DNA of 49,418 nt from Bacteroidota bacterium (GCA_018266875.1 JAFDZR010000044.1:1-49418), one strand, 5' to 3'. Counted from the stretch's first letter, positions 26,350-36,097 are shown. Notes: generated by a model not told the origin, from the sequence alone. Numbers and translations: made by a program.

Positions 26350-28656
26350 TTAAAAATAGTTAAACACCCAGTTAAGAAACTGATCACCCTGATATCTCTG
26401 CGAAAAGAAAACCTGAAGTCCGTTCCTCATCAGCAGTCTGTAAATATCCGTGCTTGATAATTTTACTATTTTATTGTAGTCCGAATCCGGGAACATGGCA
26501 ATTATTGTCCCCAGATTGTAATTCTTTGTGATTTCATGTTTTGCCTTCTGAAGAGGTTTCATTCTGACTGTAAATACCGAATCCGAGGATGTTCCTTTCC
26601 CGGATCTTAATGTATCTTCTTTCTCTTCAGGCGGAGGGATATACAAGCTGTCTGATTTATAAACCGGAAGATCCTTTGAGATTTTTTTATCTATCACCCT
26701 TACATCCACTTTGTAAACTCCTCCTTCAAAAGGAGAATGACTGTATTTGCTTGAATAGTTAAGAATTGCAAATGGCTTTAGCACTATTATATTCATGACA
26801 TTATTATTCTCAATCATTTCCTCCACATTCCTGTCAGAAAAAATCCTGTAAAAAGTTGAATAAACAACTGAATCATTTTCAGGTTTCCGGATATCAATTG
26901 CTGTATAATATCTTTCATATTCCATATCTGAGTAATCCAGACTGTCAATTATGTTGGGATCAACCGCTCCCCAGTTCAGAATAACTGTCTGAGGATTCAA
27001 TCCGAAATTCGTATTGTCAATTGTGAAATTTTTCAGCGCGAGAAGTTTGTTGAAATTTATTACATCAGGATTCTCGCTCAGTTTTATAATGTTCTTCGGC
27101 AGCAGCGAAATGGAAGTATTGAACAGATCGTCATCTTTTTCCTCAAGATAAAACAGTTTATAATCTCCTATATATTCGCTTTTATAACTCAGCTTTTTCA
27201 GCTTATCTGAATAGCTGTCGCTCTTTACCACGGCAAGCTTGATATTATTCTTTTCAAGATAGTTTTTCATTTCAAGAAGATTGAGGTCTTCCTGCGAAGC
27301 GTTTTTATCCTTCTTTGGCTTTCTTTCGCTGATCACTGAAGCGGGAATGTTTCCCAGTATGAATCTCGAAGGATCGTTTGATAACGCCTGAACGGCAAAC
27401 ACGTCAAAATATCCCTGCACTTCCTCAAAATATATCTTCCCTTTTTCCCCGAAATAATTTTTGCCGTCAAATTCCTTAATGAGCTTACCGACTTCAAAGG
27501 TATCTTCCCTGAACGGCTGAGGATAATAAAAACTCCATACAATATTAATCAATATCACAATTGCAGCGAATATTACCGTGAGATATTTTTTGAATTCAAA
27601 AGACTGTCTTACCGCAAACGGCACGAACATCAGCGCGTTGATAACTATATATCTTGAGATCATATTCGTCCCGCCCGTTCCGAGTATTCCCTGAAGGATA
27701 AGAAGCGACAGCTCGAGAACGTTGAACAGTAGAAAAATCTTTACGGCGCTGACTCCGGGAGTCTTAAGCACATCAAGAATACATTTGAGAGAGAAGAATG
27801 TTGTAAGTGGAGCTATAAAAAAAATGAATGTAGGATACTGAACGAGTCTCTGCAGAAATCCGGCTGTATTGAAGGTCTTGAAAATTTTTGTTGTCTCCTC
27901 AGCAAAGAAAAACATGTTCTGATGATCAGCATAATTCTGTATTAGCCACCATAATATTGTAAATACTGAAATGAGAGAGATCAGAAAATTAACTGCAATC
28001 TGTTTTGTAAGTTTCTTTTCCCTTAGAATGTCTATCAGTACGAGTAAAATAAATACGGCGCTGAAGAGCCATCCTTCATATCTGAAGACATTTGAAAATG
28101 CAAACATAAAAGCTGAAAGCGCCAGAGCAGAATGACTTTTACCGCTGTATCTCCATTTCAGGAAAAAATAGATTCCAGTTATTACAAAAAAGAAAAAGAT
28201 TGATTCGGGCAATCCGGATACGCTCAGCCAGACCTGAAACGGAAAGAAAATAAATATCAGAGATGAAATGAAAGCATTCCGTCTGTCAAAACAGAACTCT
28301 GCTGTCTTGTAAAAGAATATTACTGTAGCAGCCGAAAAAATAACATTAACAATTGTCGCTGCAAGGAAAAGATCCTTTATGAAGAACATTACAAGTCCGT
28401 TAATCCAGAAATGCGGCGTAAGCCAGACTCCTGAATCTATAACGGGTCTCTGAAGCCATTCGTATGATTTAACTGTTCTGCAGAAATCGTCAGCGGAAAG
28501 CCATCTGTATCCTGATCCGAGGATGATCATCTGAAATATGAATTTCACGATTATCAGAAAGATGATCTGTGTAAAACTGCTCGATATGAAATGATCAGTA
28601 ATTTTTTTTATTTTCTCTGAAATGCTGTCTTTTTTATTTTCCGCTTTTATTTCCAA
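26350..28656 (-). CDS. Membrane glycosyltransferase-like protein (GT-C/ArnT-PMT type) with large soluble C-terminus
   Basis: This 768-aa protein starts at a TTG. The N-terminal ~400 residues hold about ten or more hydrophobic segments, with the acidic SADDFCR motif in the first periplasmic loop (near residue 55), as in GT-C glycosyltransferases that use lipid-linked sugars. The C-terminal ~360 residues are hydrophilic and probably periplasmic. They contain FAVQALSNDPSRFILGNIPA and a long stretch with no family I recognise. It is 17 bp downstream of the histidine kinase gene and probably co-transcribed. Sugar donor and acceptor are unknown. Confidence 0.8.
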   Translation of the reverse strand: MEIKAENKKDSISEKIKKITDHFISSSFTQIIFLIIVKFIFQMIILGSGYRWLSADDFCRTVKSYEWLQRPVIDSGVWLTPHFWINGLVMFFIKDLFLAATIVNVIFSAATVIFFYKTAEFCFDRRNAFISSLIFIFFPFQVWLSVSGLPESIFFFFVITGIYFFLKWRYSGKSHSALALSAFMFAFSNVFRYEGWLFSAVFILLVLIDILREKKLTKQIAVNFLISLISVFTILWWLIQNYADHQNMFFFAEETTKIFKTFNTAGFLQRLVQYPTFIFFIAPLTTFFSLKCILDVLKTPGVSAVKIFLLFNVLELSLLILQGILGTGGTNMISRYIVINALMFVPFAVRQSFEFKKYLTVIFAAIVILINIVWSFYYPQPFREDTFEVGKLIKEFDGKNYFGEKGKIYFEEVQGYFDVFAVQALSNDPSRFILGNIPASVISERKPKKDKNASQEDLNLLEMKNYLEKNNIKLAVVKSDSYSDKLKKLSYKSEYIGDYKLFYLEEKDDDLFNTSISLLPKNIIKLSENPDVINFNKLLALKNFTIDNTNFGLNPQTVILNWGAVDPNIIDSLDYSDMEYERYYTAIDIRKPENDSVVYSTFYRIFSDRNVEEMIENNNVMNIIVLKPFAILNYSSKYSHSPFEGGVYKVDVRVIDKKISKDLPVYKSDSLYIPPPEEKEDTLRSGKGTSSDSVFTVRMKPLQKAKHEITKNYNLGTIIAMFPDSDYNKIVKLSSTDIYRLLMRNGLQVFFSQRYQGDQFLNWVFNYF

Positions 28657-28673
28657 TTAAAACCTGTTCCCGG

Positions 28674-29882
28674 TTAGTTATTATTCAGTTTTATTCTGAA
28701 GGTGGTTCCTCTGCCGACACTCGATTCAAACAGCAGCAGCTTTCCCTTGTGATAATCCTCGATGATCCTTTTTGAAAGACTGAGTCCTAGTCCCCAGCCT
28801 CTTGTTTTGGTGGAGTAGCCAGGTCTGAAAACGTCTTTCCTGAATTTTGTATCAATTCCTTTTCCGTTATCGCTTACATCAATAATGACTTCGCCGTTTG
28901 AATTCGAAAGATCGATCCTGATCAGACCTTCAGACCTGTCCATTGCGTCAATTGCATTCTTCATAAGATTTTCGATAACCCATTCAAAAAGATCGGGATT
29001 GATTCTTGCTTTTATCTCACCCGGACTGTTAATGTCAATTTCCACTTTTTTCTTTTTCTTTCCGTCAGCACTTATCAGAGTCGGTATCCTTTTTTCAAAA
29101 TAATCTGATACTTTTTTAATCAGTCCGGTTACATTTTCTTCAGCGAGTTTTGGCTGTGAGCCTATCTTTGAAAATCTTCCTGCGATCTTTCCGAGCTTGT
29201 CAACGTCACTGCTTATTTCATTGGTGGTCTCAATAAGCTCAGGTGTCTGAGGCTCAAGATTTCTCAGCATTTCCACCCATCCCATCAACGAAGACAAAGG
29301 AGTGCCGAGCTGATGCGCCGTTTCTCTGGAGAGTCCGACCCATATATTGCTCTGCTCATTCTTTTTAATATAAGAAAACCCGATGTAACCGAGGAAAACG
29401 AAAATAATTGCTGTTATTAATTCGAATACGGGAAGTAATTTGAGTTCGGTAACAAGTGACGACTGCCCGTAATGAACATAATTCAGTATGACGGAATCCT
29501 TGTATGAAACCACGATCGGGGGATTGATATCATCCATTTCCCGCGCTTTTTTCATGAGATAATCCCTTCTCTTATTTTCCGGCATCGTTGTATCATAGTC
29601 AACATTCTTTGTAAGTATGATTTCCTTCTGATCTCTGTCAGTAGCTATTATAGGGAAATTTATCTGCGGCAGGATCTGGTCAAAAATAAATCCGTACTCA
29701 CCCGTGGAATTCTCATCATTGGCAAGGTACTCCATAGATTTCGCATACAGCCCTGCGATGTCCCTTTCCCTGTCCTGTATGCGCTGTGCGAGGATCTGGG
29801 TATAGATGAGGATCACGATCGCTATGATAACGCCGATAGTAATGAGCGCTATCTTTATATTAAATGAGCCGAATTTATTCAT
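28674..29882 (-). CDS. Membrane-bound sensor histidine kinase
   Basis: This 402-aa protein has one transmembrane helix at about residues 10-30 and a second near 148-171, bracketing a periplasmic sensor domain of about 115 aa. The H-box is SRETAHQLGTPLSSL, with the phospho-accepting His190. The HATPase domain follows: N-box NLMKNAIDAM, G1 DNGKGID, F-box FRPGYSTK, G2 GWGLGLSLSKRII. No response regulator gene is adjacent, so it is an orphan. The signal is unknown. Confidence 0.93.
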   Translation of the reverse strand: MNKFGSFNIKIALITIGVIIAIVILIYTQILAQRIQDRERDIAGLYAKSMEYLANDENSTGEYGFIFDQILPQINFPIIATDRDQKEIILTKNVDYDTTMPENKRRDYLMKKAREMDDINPPIVVSYKDSVILNYVHYGQSSLVTELKLLPVFELITAIIFVFLGYIGFSYIKKNEQSNIWVGLSRETAHQLGTPLSSLMGWVEMLRNLEPQTPELIETTNEISSDVDKLGKIAGRFSKIGSQPKLAEENVTGLIKKVSDYFEKRIPTLISADGKKKKKVEIDINSPGEIKARINPDLFEWVIENLMKNAIDAMDRSEGLIRIDLSNSNGEVIIDVSDNGKGIDTKFRKDVFRPGYSTKTRGWGLGLSLSKRIIEDYHKGKLLLFESSVGRGTTFRIKLNNN

Positions 29883-29951
29883 TAAGCTATGAGTTTCGTT
29901 TTAATATATTGTATATAAATACTTATTTAAATTTAATTATTTTTAATTTTA

Positions 29952-30944
29952 TTGTCTAAAAATTTTCTTATACTTCTGATATTAACTGCAGCTCTGCTGA
30001 TAATGTTCATGTATGCGCTGACACTCGGCAGCGCAAATATCACAATATCAGAAATAATGAATATTTTTTCAAGCGGGAGTCAGCCGAACAGGGACATTAT
30101 ACTCAACATAAGACTTCCGAGAATCCTGAATTCTGTGATAGTGGGAGCTTCGCTTTCATGTTCGGGGATCATCCTTCAGTCAATGCTCAGAAATAACCTT
30201 GCCGAACCCGGACTTCTGGGAATTTCAGCCGGTGCCGGACTCGGGGCTATACTGACTTTTATTGCACCGTTATCAATATCATTTTTTCTTGTGACACCAG
30301 TTTCGTTTGTTTTTGCAATGATAACTACTCTGATAATTTTTTTCTTTGCCAAAGGAATAAAAAGTAAAAGCAGTGATTTTATTTCAACTAACAAAATAAT
30401 ACTTACCGGAATTGCCGTCAGCGCTTTTGTCTCTTCAATAAACGGACTTCTGCTTCTGCTTTCGGGAAGTTCCGTGATGCAGATAATCTACTGGCTGAAC
30501 GGCGGATTTTCCGGAAGGGGATGGAATGAATTCAATCTCGGAATATTCTTTGCCGCCGCAGGTATTGCAGGTTCTTTTCTTGTTTCAAAGGATCTGAATG
30601 TTTTAAATCTCAGCGAGGAACTTGCTGTGTCACTCGGTCTGGATATTAAAAAGTTTCAGAGGATTTGCATAGTTTTATCTTCGGTTCTGGCAGCAACCGC
30701 TGTTTCAATTGCGGGGATTATAAGTTTTGTCGGTCTGATAATTCCCAATCTCTCAAAGCTCCTGATAGGAAACGACCACAGGTATGCAGTTCCGTGCAGC
30801 GTGATACTCGGGGCTTTGTTCCTGTTAGCTGCTGATACGGTTTCGAGAATGGTGATAGCGCCTTCGGAAATCCCGGTAGGCATTGTAACTTCACTCATAG
30901 GCGCGCCGGTATTCATCTGGCTTATTTTCAGAAAGAACAGATAA
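29952..30944 (+). CDS. FecCD-type ABC permease (iron-siderophore/cobalamin/heme uptake)
   Basis: This 330-aa inner-membrane permease has about nine or ten helices. Family features include RLPRILNSVIVGASLSCSGIILQ (as two adjoining parts), NNLAEPGLLGISAGA, and the C-terminal GIISFVGLIIPNLSKLLIGNDHR. In the last segment the usual P-H is P-N. The start is TTG at 29952. No periplasmic binding protein or ATPase gene is adjacent, so partners must be encoded elsewhere. mnmE begins 9 bp downstream. Confidence 0.9.
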   Translation: MSKNFLILLILTAALLIMFMYALTLGSANITISEIMNIFSSGSQPNRDIILNIRLPRILNSVIVGASLSCSGIILQSMLRNNLAEPGLLGISAGAGLGAILTFIAPLSISFFLVTPVSFVFAMITTLIIFFFAKGIKSKSSDFISTNKIILTGIAVSAFVSSINGLLLLLSGSSVMQIIYWLNGGFSGRGWNEFNLGIFFAAAGIAGSFLVSKDLNVLNLSEELAVSLGLDIKKFQRICIVLSSVLAATAVSIAGIISFVGLIIPNLSKLLIGNDHRYAVPCSVILGALFLLAADTVSRMVIAPSEIPVGIVTSLIGAPVFIWLIFRKNR

Positions 30945-30953
30945 CTAATAATT

Positions 30954-32339
30954 ATGAAATTTAATCTAAGTGACACAATAGCCGCAATTTCAACTCCTGC
31001 CGGAGAAGGCGGAATAGCTGTGATCAGAATTTCCGGAAATGACTCGTTTAAAATTGCGGGAAATATTTTTTCAAAAACCAAAAATGGATCTGACGGAACA
31101 GAAATCAGTAAGTTTGATTCGCATACTGTTCATTTCGGATACATCTCTGATAATAATGAAATCATAGATGAAGTCCTTTTAACAGTATTCCGGGATCCTA
31201 ATTCCTATACAGGTGAGGATGTGATTGAGATATCATCGCACGGTGGAAATTTCATTGCGCAGAAAATACTTTCGCTGATCATCAAAAAAGGAGCCAGACA
31301 TGCCGGGCCGGGGGAATTTACAAAGCGGGCATTCCTTAACGGAAAGATGGACCTTTCTCAGGCGGAAGCGGTTGCCGATCTTATCAGTTCAAAAACAAAC
31401 GCATCACACGCCTCATCAATAAAACAGCTGGAAGGATCGCTTTCATCTCTGGTCAACGGGGTAAAGGATGAGATAATAAATGTTACTTCACTTCTGGAAC
31501 TCGAACTTGACTTCGCGGAAGAAGATCTTGAATTTGTAAAAAAAGACGAAGTAAAAATCAAAGCTGAAAAAATAATTTCACGTCTTGAAAAAATAATTTC
31601 ATCATACATAAAGGGAAAGGTCATCCGTGAGGGAGTAAGACTGGTAATAGCCGGCAGACCGAACAGCGGAAAGTCATCTCTTTTTAATTACCTTCTAAAA
31701 ACTAACCGAGCGATAGTAAGCGACATTGCCGGGACTACAAGGGATTTCATTGAGGAAAAACTCATTATTGAGGGAGTCCTTTTTAATCTTATCGATACAG
31801 CCGGAATAAGATCCTCTGAAGATCTAATTGAGAGCGAGGGAATAAAAAGAAGTTACAGTAAAATGGAAGAAGCGGATCTGATACTTTATCTGACGGATTC
31901 ATCCGAAAAAGATGAAGAACTGAAGGAAGATACTGAAACATTTAAAAAAGCTTTCGATCAGAAAAAGTCGCTGATGGTTTATACAAAGTCTGATTTGAAC
32001 GATCTAAAAAACAGGAAAGAAGGAATACACATTTCGCTTCTGAAGGACGAAACAATTGAAGCGCTGAAAAAAAAAATGCTGAAAAAGATATCGCTTGAAA
32101 ACCTTACTTCCGGCAAGTCCGGCGAAATAATAATCACAAATCTCCGCCACCGCATCTGTCTTGAGAATGTAGTTGATTCGCTGAAGAGCACTCTTGCCAC
32201 GCTTGATGCCGGCATGACAGGCGAATTCCTCTCAGTCGACCTCCGCAAAGCGCTCGCTCATCTGGGTGAGATCACGGGAGAGGTCACCAATGATGACATA
32301 CTGAATAATATATTCAGGAATTTCTGTATCGGAAAGTGA
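30954..32339 (+). CDS. mnmE: tRNA modification GTPase MnmE
   Basis: With MnmG, MnmE modifies the wobble uridine of several tRNAs (cmnm5U). The 461-aa protein begins with the folate-binding domain (TIAAISTPAGEGGIAVIRISG, as two adjoining parts). The helical domain follows, and the GTPase domain is inserted in it: G1 GRPNSGKSS at residues 234-242, G3 DTAG near 281, G4-like TKSD. It ends with the catalytic C-terminal motif CIGK (Cys458). It is 9 bp after the FecCD permease gene. Confidence 0.97.
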   Translation: MKFNLSDTIAAISTPAGEGGIAVIRISGNDSFKIAGNIFSKTKNGSDGTEISKFDSHTVHFGYISDNNEIIDEVLLTVFRDPNSYTGEDVIEISSHGGNFIAQKILSLIIKKGARHAGPGEFTKRAFLNGKMDLSQAEAVADLISSKTNASHASSIKQLEGSLSSLVNGVKDEIINVTSLLELELDFAEEDLEFVKKDEVKIKAEKIISRLEKIISSYIKGKVIREGVRLVIAGRPNSGKSSLFNYLLKTNRAIVSDIAGTTRDFIEEKLIIEGVLFNLIDTAGIRSSEDLIESEGIKRSYSKMEEADLILYLTDSSEKDEELKEDTETFKKAFDQKKSLMVYTKSDLNDLKNRKEGIHISLLKDETIEALKKKMLKKISLENLTSGKSGEIIITNLRHRICLENVVDSLKSTLATLDAGMTGEFLSVDLRKALAHLGEITGEVTNDDILNNIFRNFCIGK

Positions 32340-32482
32340 AGTATTTTAAATGTAACTAGCTCAAACAAAGAACCTCTTTGCCGGAAATCAAAATTGGTTC
32401 TATGAAAATATAAACTTGTTTTAAATATACATCTCGTTTATTTTAATCCATTCATTCTTCTCAATTAAAAATATTACTTATC

Positions 32483-33502
32483 ATGAAAGTTTTTCATTTT
32501 TTTCTGCTCCTTATCATACTCTGCGCCGTAAGGTCCAATGCTCAGTATGCTGTAATGTTAGGTAATCAGTCTGACTGCGAACAGACAGGTTTTGGTCCTT
32601 CTGAATTCAGCTGCAAAAAATATCTTACGGCAGAAAACGGATCGCTTACGGTAAACTATATTCCGTCTGAAGATAATAAATCAATGTGGGAAATAATTTC
32701 AAACGGAGCCGTTGAAAATGAAGAGGAATTGTTTTACATTAAAAATCTTTCCAGCGGAAAATATCTGTGCGCTGAAGACGGAATTCCTCAGTGCAGCGCT
32801 TCCGACGGCAGTAAACCTGAAGCGCAGTGGGGACTCTGGGAAACAGACGTAGCTACAGGAATTTATTATATTGTAAACAGAAGTAACAGTGAAATGCTTG
32901 TCACTGAAAACGGAGGTCTTAAATTTTCAAATAATGAAACAGCATATTCGGATGCTGCAAGATTTGACAGTAAGTACAATACCTACCGCTGGGTGACAGT
33001 AGAACCGGCTGCTAAAAAGATTTCCCCGACAGATCCCGGAATGGTTGTTACGGATCCTACTTCTGCGAATGTAGTTTCTGACGAGGCCGCAGCAATCCTC
33101 GAAAGACATAATTACTGGAGAAGTCAGCTGGGGATCGCGCCGCTTGCTTGGTCAGATGAACTCGCTGCTTACGCCCAGGACTGGGCGGATCAGCTTTCCG
33201 CTAAAGGATGTAATCTTGAACACCGCAAGAACGGGAAATACGGTGAAAATCTTTACTGGGCTATGGGCGGAAATCTTTCAGGTGTGGACGCTGTGAATTC
33301 CTGGGCTGATGAAAGGAAGGATTTTGACTTCAATACTCAGGAAGGAACGGGCGGAGTTGTCGGACATTATACTCAGATGATCTGGGAAAATACTACAAAG
33401 GTCGGTTGCGCAATGGTAAAATGCAGTGACGGTTCAGTGATCTGGGTCTGCAATTATGATCCGCCAGGAAATTATGCCGGTCAAAAGCCGTGGAAGAAAT
33501 AA
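32483..33502 (+). CDS. Exported CAP/SCP (PR-1-like) protein with N-terminal beta-trefoil-like region
   Basis: This 339-aa protein has a signal peptide with cleavage after SNA (residue 20). Residues ~25-170 show repeats such as KYLTAENGSL, KYLCAEDGIPQC and MLVTENGGL, suggestive of a fascin/ricin-like beta-trefoil (inference). The C-terminal ~130 residues are a CAP domain: HNYWRSQLG, NLEHRKNGKYGENLYW, SWADERKDF, VGHYTQMIW and VCNYDPPGNY, with the conserved two His and Glu. Paired cysteines resemble plant PR-1. There is no T9SS sorting domain. The role is unknown. Confidence 0.9.
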   Translation: MKVFHFFLLLIILCAVRSNAQYAVMLGNQSDCEQTGFGPSEFSCKKYLTAENGSLTVNYIPSEDNKSMWEIISNGAVENEEELFYIKNLSSGKYLCAEDGIPQCSASDGSKPEAQWGLWETDVATGIYYIVNRSNSEMLVTENGGLKFSNNETAYSDAARFDSKYNTYRWVTVEPAAKKISPTDPGMVVTDPTSANVVSDEAAAILERHNYWRSQLGIAPLAWSDELAAYAQDWADQLSAKGCNLEHRKNGKYGENLYWAMGGNLSGVDAVNSWADERKDFDFNTQEGTGGVVGHYTQMIWENTTKVGCAMVKCSDGSVIWVCNYDPPGNYAGQKPWKK

Positions 33503-33739
33503 TAACTTATTTTTTTTATCCGATAAACTTAAAGGATCTAAGGGAAAAACTTTTCGAAATACTTTTGATAATTAAATTACTGTGAATGCTGAAGATATAA
33601 TCCGGGTTAATCTGAATCCGGGAAAATTTTAATTTAACATCCAGACTTTTAATTAAAAATTTAAACACCTTAAGTTTCAAACACAGATGTGACCCTGACT
33701 GTTAATAAGAGAATTTCAAAGTCCGATTTAAAAATTTCC

Positions 33740-33757
33740 AATTTATAATTTATAATT
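33740..33757. repeat. Heptamer array, AATTTAT type
   Basis: Two tandem AATTTAT units plus AATT are present. Read on the minus strand this is the AATTATA heptamer found at 19119-19146. It lies two bases from the stop of the YdcF-type gene. Confidence 0.8.
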
Positions 33758-33759
33758 GA

Positions 33760-34563
33760 TCAGATTCCCACCATCCAGAACACTATCAGCGCAAAACTTT
33801 CCTTAAGGCAGAACAGCGCTGAACCTTCTGCTGTCAGCACTTTATCTGATGAAATACAGTCTGCATTAATATTGTTGAAGCTGCATATTTCATAAGCTCT
33901 CTTCAGATGAAAATTATCCGAGATCAGAATGATCCTGTCCCAGTTCATTTTATGATAAAGGCTGTCGCGTATAAAATGTATCTGTTCGATCGTGGAGCTT
34001 GATGAATTTTCCAGAAAAAGATTTTTCTCGGGAACCCCGTATTTTATAAGCACATTTTTTGAGACTTCGCCTTCTGTTAATTCATTAGGCGAGCCGCCTC
34101 CTGTAATTACGATCTTCGGAATAATACCCTTGCTGTAAATTTCATAACCCTTGTTTATCCTGTCTTTAAGAACGGGCGAAGGTCTGTTCCCGCCCCAGAC
34201 AGCAGCTCCGAGAATAGCGCCGGCGTCCGCTTTCCTGTTTCCGGAAGTATATATGAGTTCATCATCCTGATAATTATAAATCGTAAGGAAAATCACAGAT
34301 ATTCCGCAGATAAAAATTATTAAAAAAATCAGAAGGCTTCTTAAAAATCCGAAAACTTTCTTCCTAGAAAAAATAACGCTCAGCATTGAAGACAGAAGCC
34401 AGAGATTAATGATAAGGAAAATGCTTGAGAGAATAATCCGAAGGTCTTTCTGGAAATAAAATATTGAAAAATTCAGACAAAGAATTCCCGCAACAGTAAT
34501 AATAAGGAGAAAATTAACCGTGAAACTTCCCGGATTTCTGCAGATAAACATATTGATGATCAC
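33760..34563 (-). CDS. YdcF/SanA/ElyC-family (DUF218) membrane protein
   Basis: The annotated part is 267 aa from the most upstream canonical start, a GTG at 34561-34563. It has several N-terminal hydrophobic segments, then the DUF218 domain: DAGAILGAAVWGGNRPSPVL, ITGGGSPNELTEGEVS, ENSSSSTIEQ and SDNFHLKRA. These match the YdcF/SanA family, linked to envelope and peptidoglycan-precursor maintenance in some bacteria. The same frame stays open upstream for 61 more codons (to 34746) and encodes clear membrane helices, but contains no ATG, GTG or TTG. The true N-terminus is therefore probably missing from this model. Confidence 0.85.
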   Translation of the reverse strand: MIINMFICRNPGSFTVNFLLIITVAGILCLNFSIFYFQKDLRIILSSIFLIINLWLLSSMLSVIFSRKKVFGFLRSLLIFLIIFICGISVIFLTIYNYQDDELIYTSGNRKADAGAILGAAVWGGNRPSPVLKDRINKGYEIYSKGIIPKIVITGGGSPNELTEGEVSKNVLIKYGVPEKNLFLENSSSSTIEQIHFIRDSLYHKMNWDRIILISDNFHLKRAYEICSFNNINADCISSDKVLTAEGSALFCLKESFALIVFWMVGI

Positions 34564-35065
34564 GGACAGAGAAAGTACTGAGAAAAATATTGCTGAAAGA
34601 ATATTCCCGGTTTTATTCTCAAATCCATTCAGTCTTAGATTCTGATTATCGTAACGCAGATAATACAGATAAAAGAAAGAGACTATGCTTAGGAGTAATA
34701 TAAAAAATAATTTTAATCTGCCCTTTTTGATCTGACCGGGTTTAAATTAGATAATCTGTGATAAACTTAACTTAATTAATTTTAGATTTAAAGTAAATTT
34801 GAAGTCTGTTCACATTAAACGGAATAATTTAAGATATAATTTTCTGTCCCGCCTGTGTATCTGTTTCTTTTTATCAGGTTAATACTGCTCTTTACTAATT
34901 ATTTATACGAAAAATTATTCTGTTATTAATTCTTAACCGGTAACAGGCAATTGATAACTAAAAAACCTGCAGCCAAAAACTACACGGTTTCAACTGATTG
35001 TAATAAATTACTTGAAACAATTCCATATTTAAACTAACTTGAAAACATTAAATCGGAGCATATAA
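34564..35065. other. Intergenic region holding an open frame upstream of the YdcF-type gene
   Basis: Minus-strand 34564-34746 is an in-frame, start-less extension of the YdcF-type gene encoding hydrophobic helices. The remaining ~320 bases (34747-35065) are AT-rich and divergent-promoter-like for the OppD-type gene. The OppD-type start has a GGAG Shine-Dalgarno. I see no RNA gene. Confidence 0.55.
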
Positions 35066-36073
35066 ATGGCAAAACTTCTTGAAGTTAAAAATCTAAAAAC
35101 ATATTTCTATACTGACGACGGAGTTGCGAAAGCAGTTGACGATGTCAGTTTTTCGCTGGAAAAAGGCGAAACACTCGGAATAGTAGGTGAGTCGGGATGC
35201 GGTAAAAGCGTAACTGCATTATCCATTATGAGATTAATCCCGGAGCCGCCCGGAAAGATCGCAGGCGGTGAAATTTATTTCAAAGGTAAGAACGTACTTA
35301 ATTTTACCGAAAAGGAAATGCAGGAACTCAGGGGAAATGATATCGGAATGATATTTCAGGAACCGATGACTTCTCTCAATCCCGTTTTTACATGCGGTGA
35401 TCAGATCGAGGAAGCTGTTATTCTTCATCAGAAACTTAATAAACAGCAGGCAAAGGAAAAAGCTCTTGAGATGCTGAACCTGGTAGGTATTCCCGCGCCG
35501 GAACAGAGATATAATGAATATCCTCACCAGCTCTCAGGCGGAATGCGTCAGAGGATAATGATTGCGATGGCTCTGAGCTGCAACCCGGAAATATTGATCG
35601 CAGATGAACCAACTACAGCGCTTGATGTAACTGTGCAGGCTCAGATCCTTGAACTCATTAAAAAACTTCAGAACGAACTCGGGATGGGTGTTATTATAAT
35701 TACTCATGATCTCGGAGTGATAGCAGAAGTCTCGAATAATGTCTGCGTAATGTATGCTTCCAAAGTAGCAGAATTCGGATCTGCCGACCAGATATTTTAT
35801 AACAGCAAGCATCCTTACACAATCGGGCTTCTCAATTCAATTCCTAAATTAGCGGCAGGACATGCAAAGCTCGCAACAATTGAGGGAAGCGTTCCTCCTC
35901 CTACAAGTTATCCAAAGGGTTGTCACTTCTGCACAAGATGCACTTTTGCAGTTGAGAAATGCTGGAACGAACAGCCGCCGCTTGAGGAAGTTGAGAAAGG
36001 TCATGTAACCGCCTGCTGGAGAGCCGGAGAGATTGAAAAATTTAAAGAGCAGCTTCTGAAAACCGTAGTGTAA
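35066..36073 (+). CDS. Oligopeptide/dipeptide ABC transporter ATP-binding protein (OppD/DppD type)
   Basis: This 335-aa ATPase has Walker A GESGCGKS (residues 41-48), Q-loop FQEPMTSLNP, signature LSGGMRQR, Walker B LIADEPTTALD and the H-loop ITHDLGVIAE. The C-terminus carries the four-cysteine motif typical of OppD/DppD/OppF (CHFCTRCTFAVEKC and, later, TACW). No permease, binding protein or OppF gene is adjacent, and a terminator follows at once, so it is a single-gene unit. The ATG is preceded by GGAG. Confidence 0.94.
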   Translation: MAKLLEVKNLKTYFYTDDGVAKAVDDVSFSLEKGETLGIVGESGCGKSVTALSIMRLIPEPPGKIAGGEIYFKGKNVLNFTEKEMQELRGNDIGMIFQEPMTSLNPVFTCGDQIEEAVILHQKLNKQQAKEKALEMLNLVGIPAPEQRYNEYPHQLSGGMRQRIMIAMALSCNPEILIADEPTTALDVTVQAQILELIKKLQNELGMGVIIITHDLGVIAEVSNNVCVMYASKVAEFGSADQIFYNSKHPYTIGLLNSIPKLAAGHAKLATIEGSVPPPTSYPKGCHFCTRCTFAVEKCWNEQPPLEEVEKGHVTACWRAGEIEKFKEQLLKTVV

Positions 36074-36097
36074 TTTTTAATTTGATTTTTTATTAAC

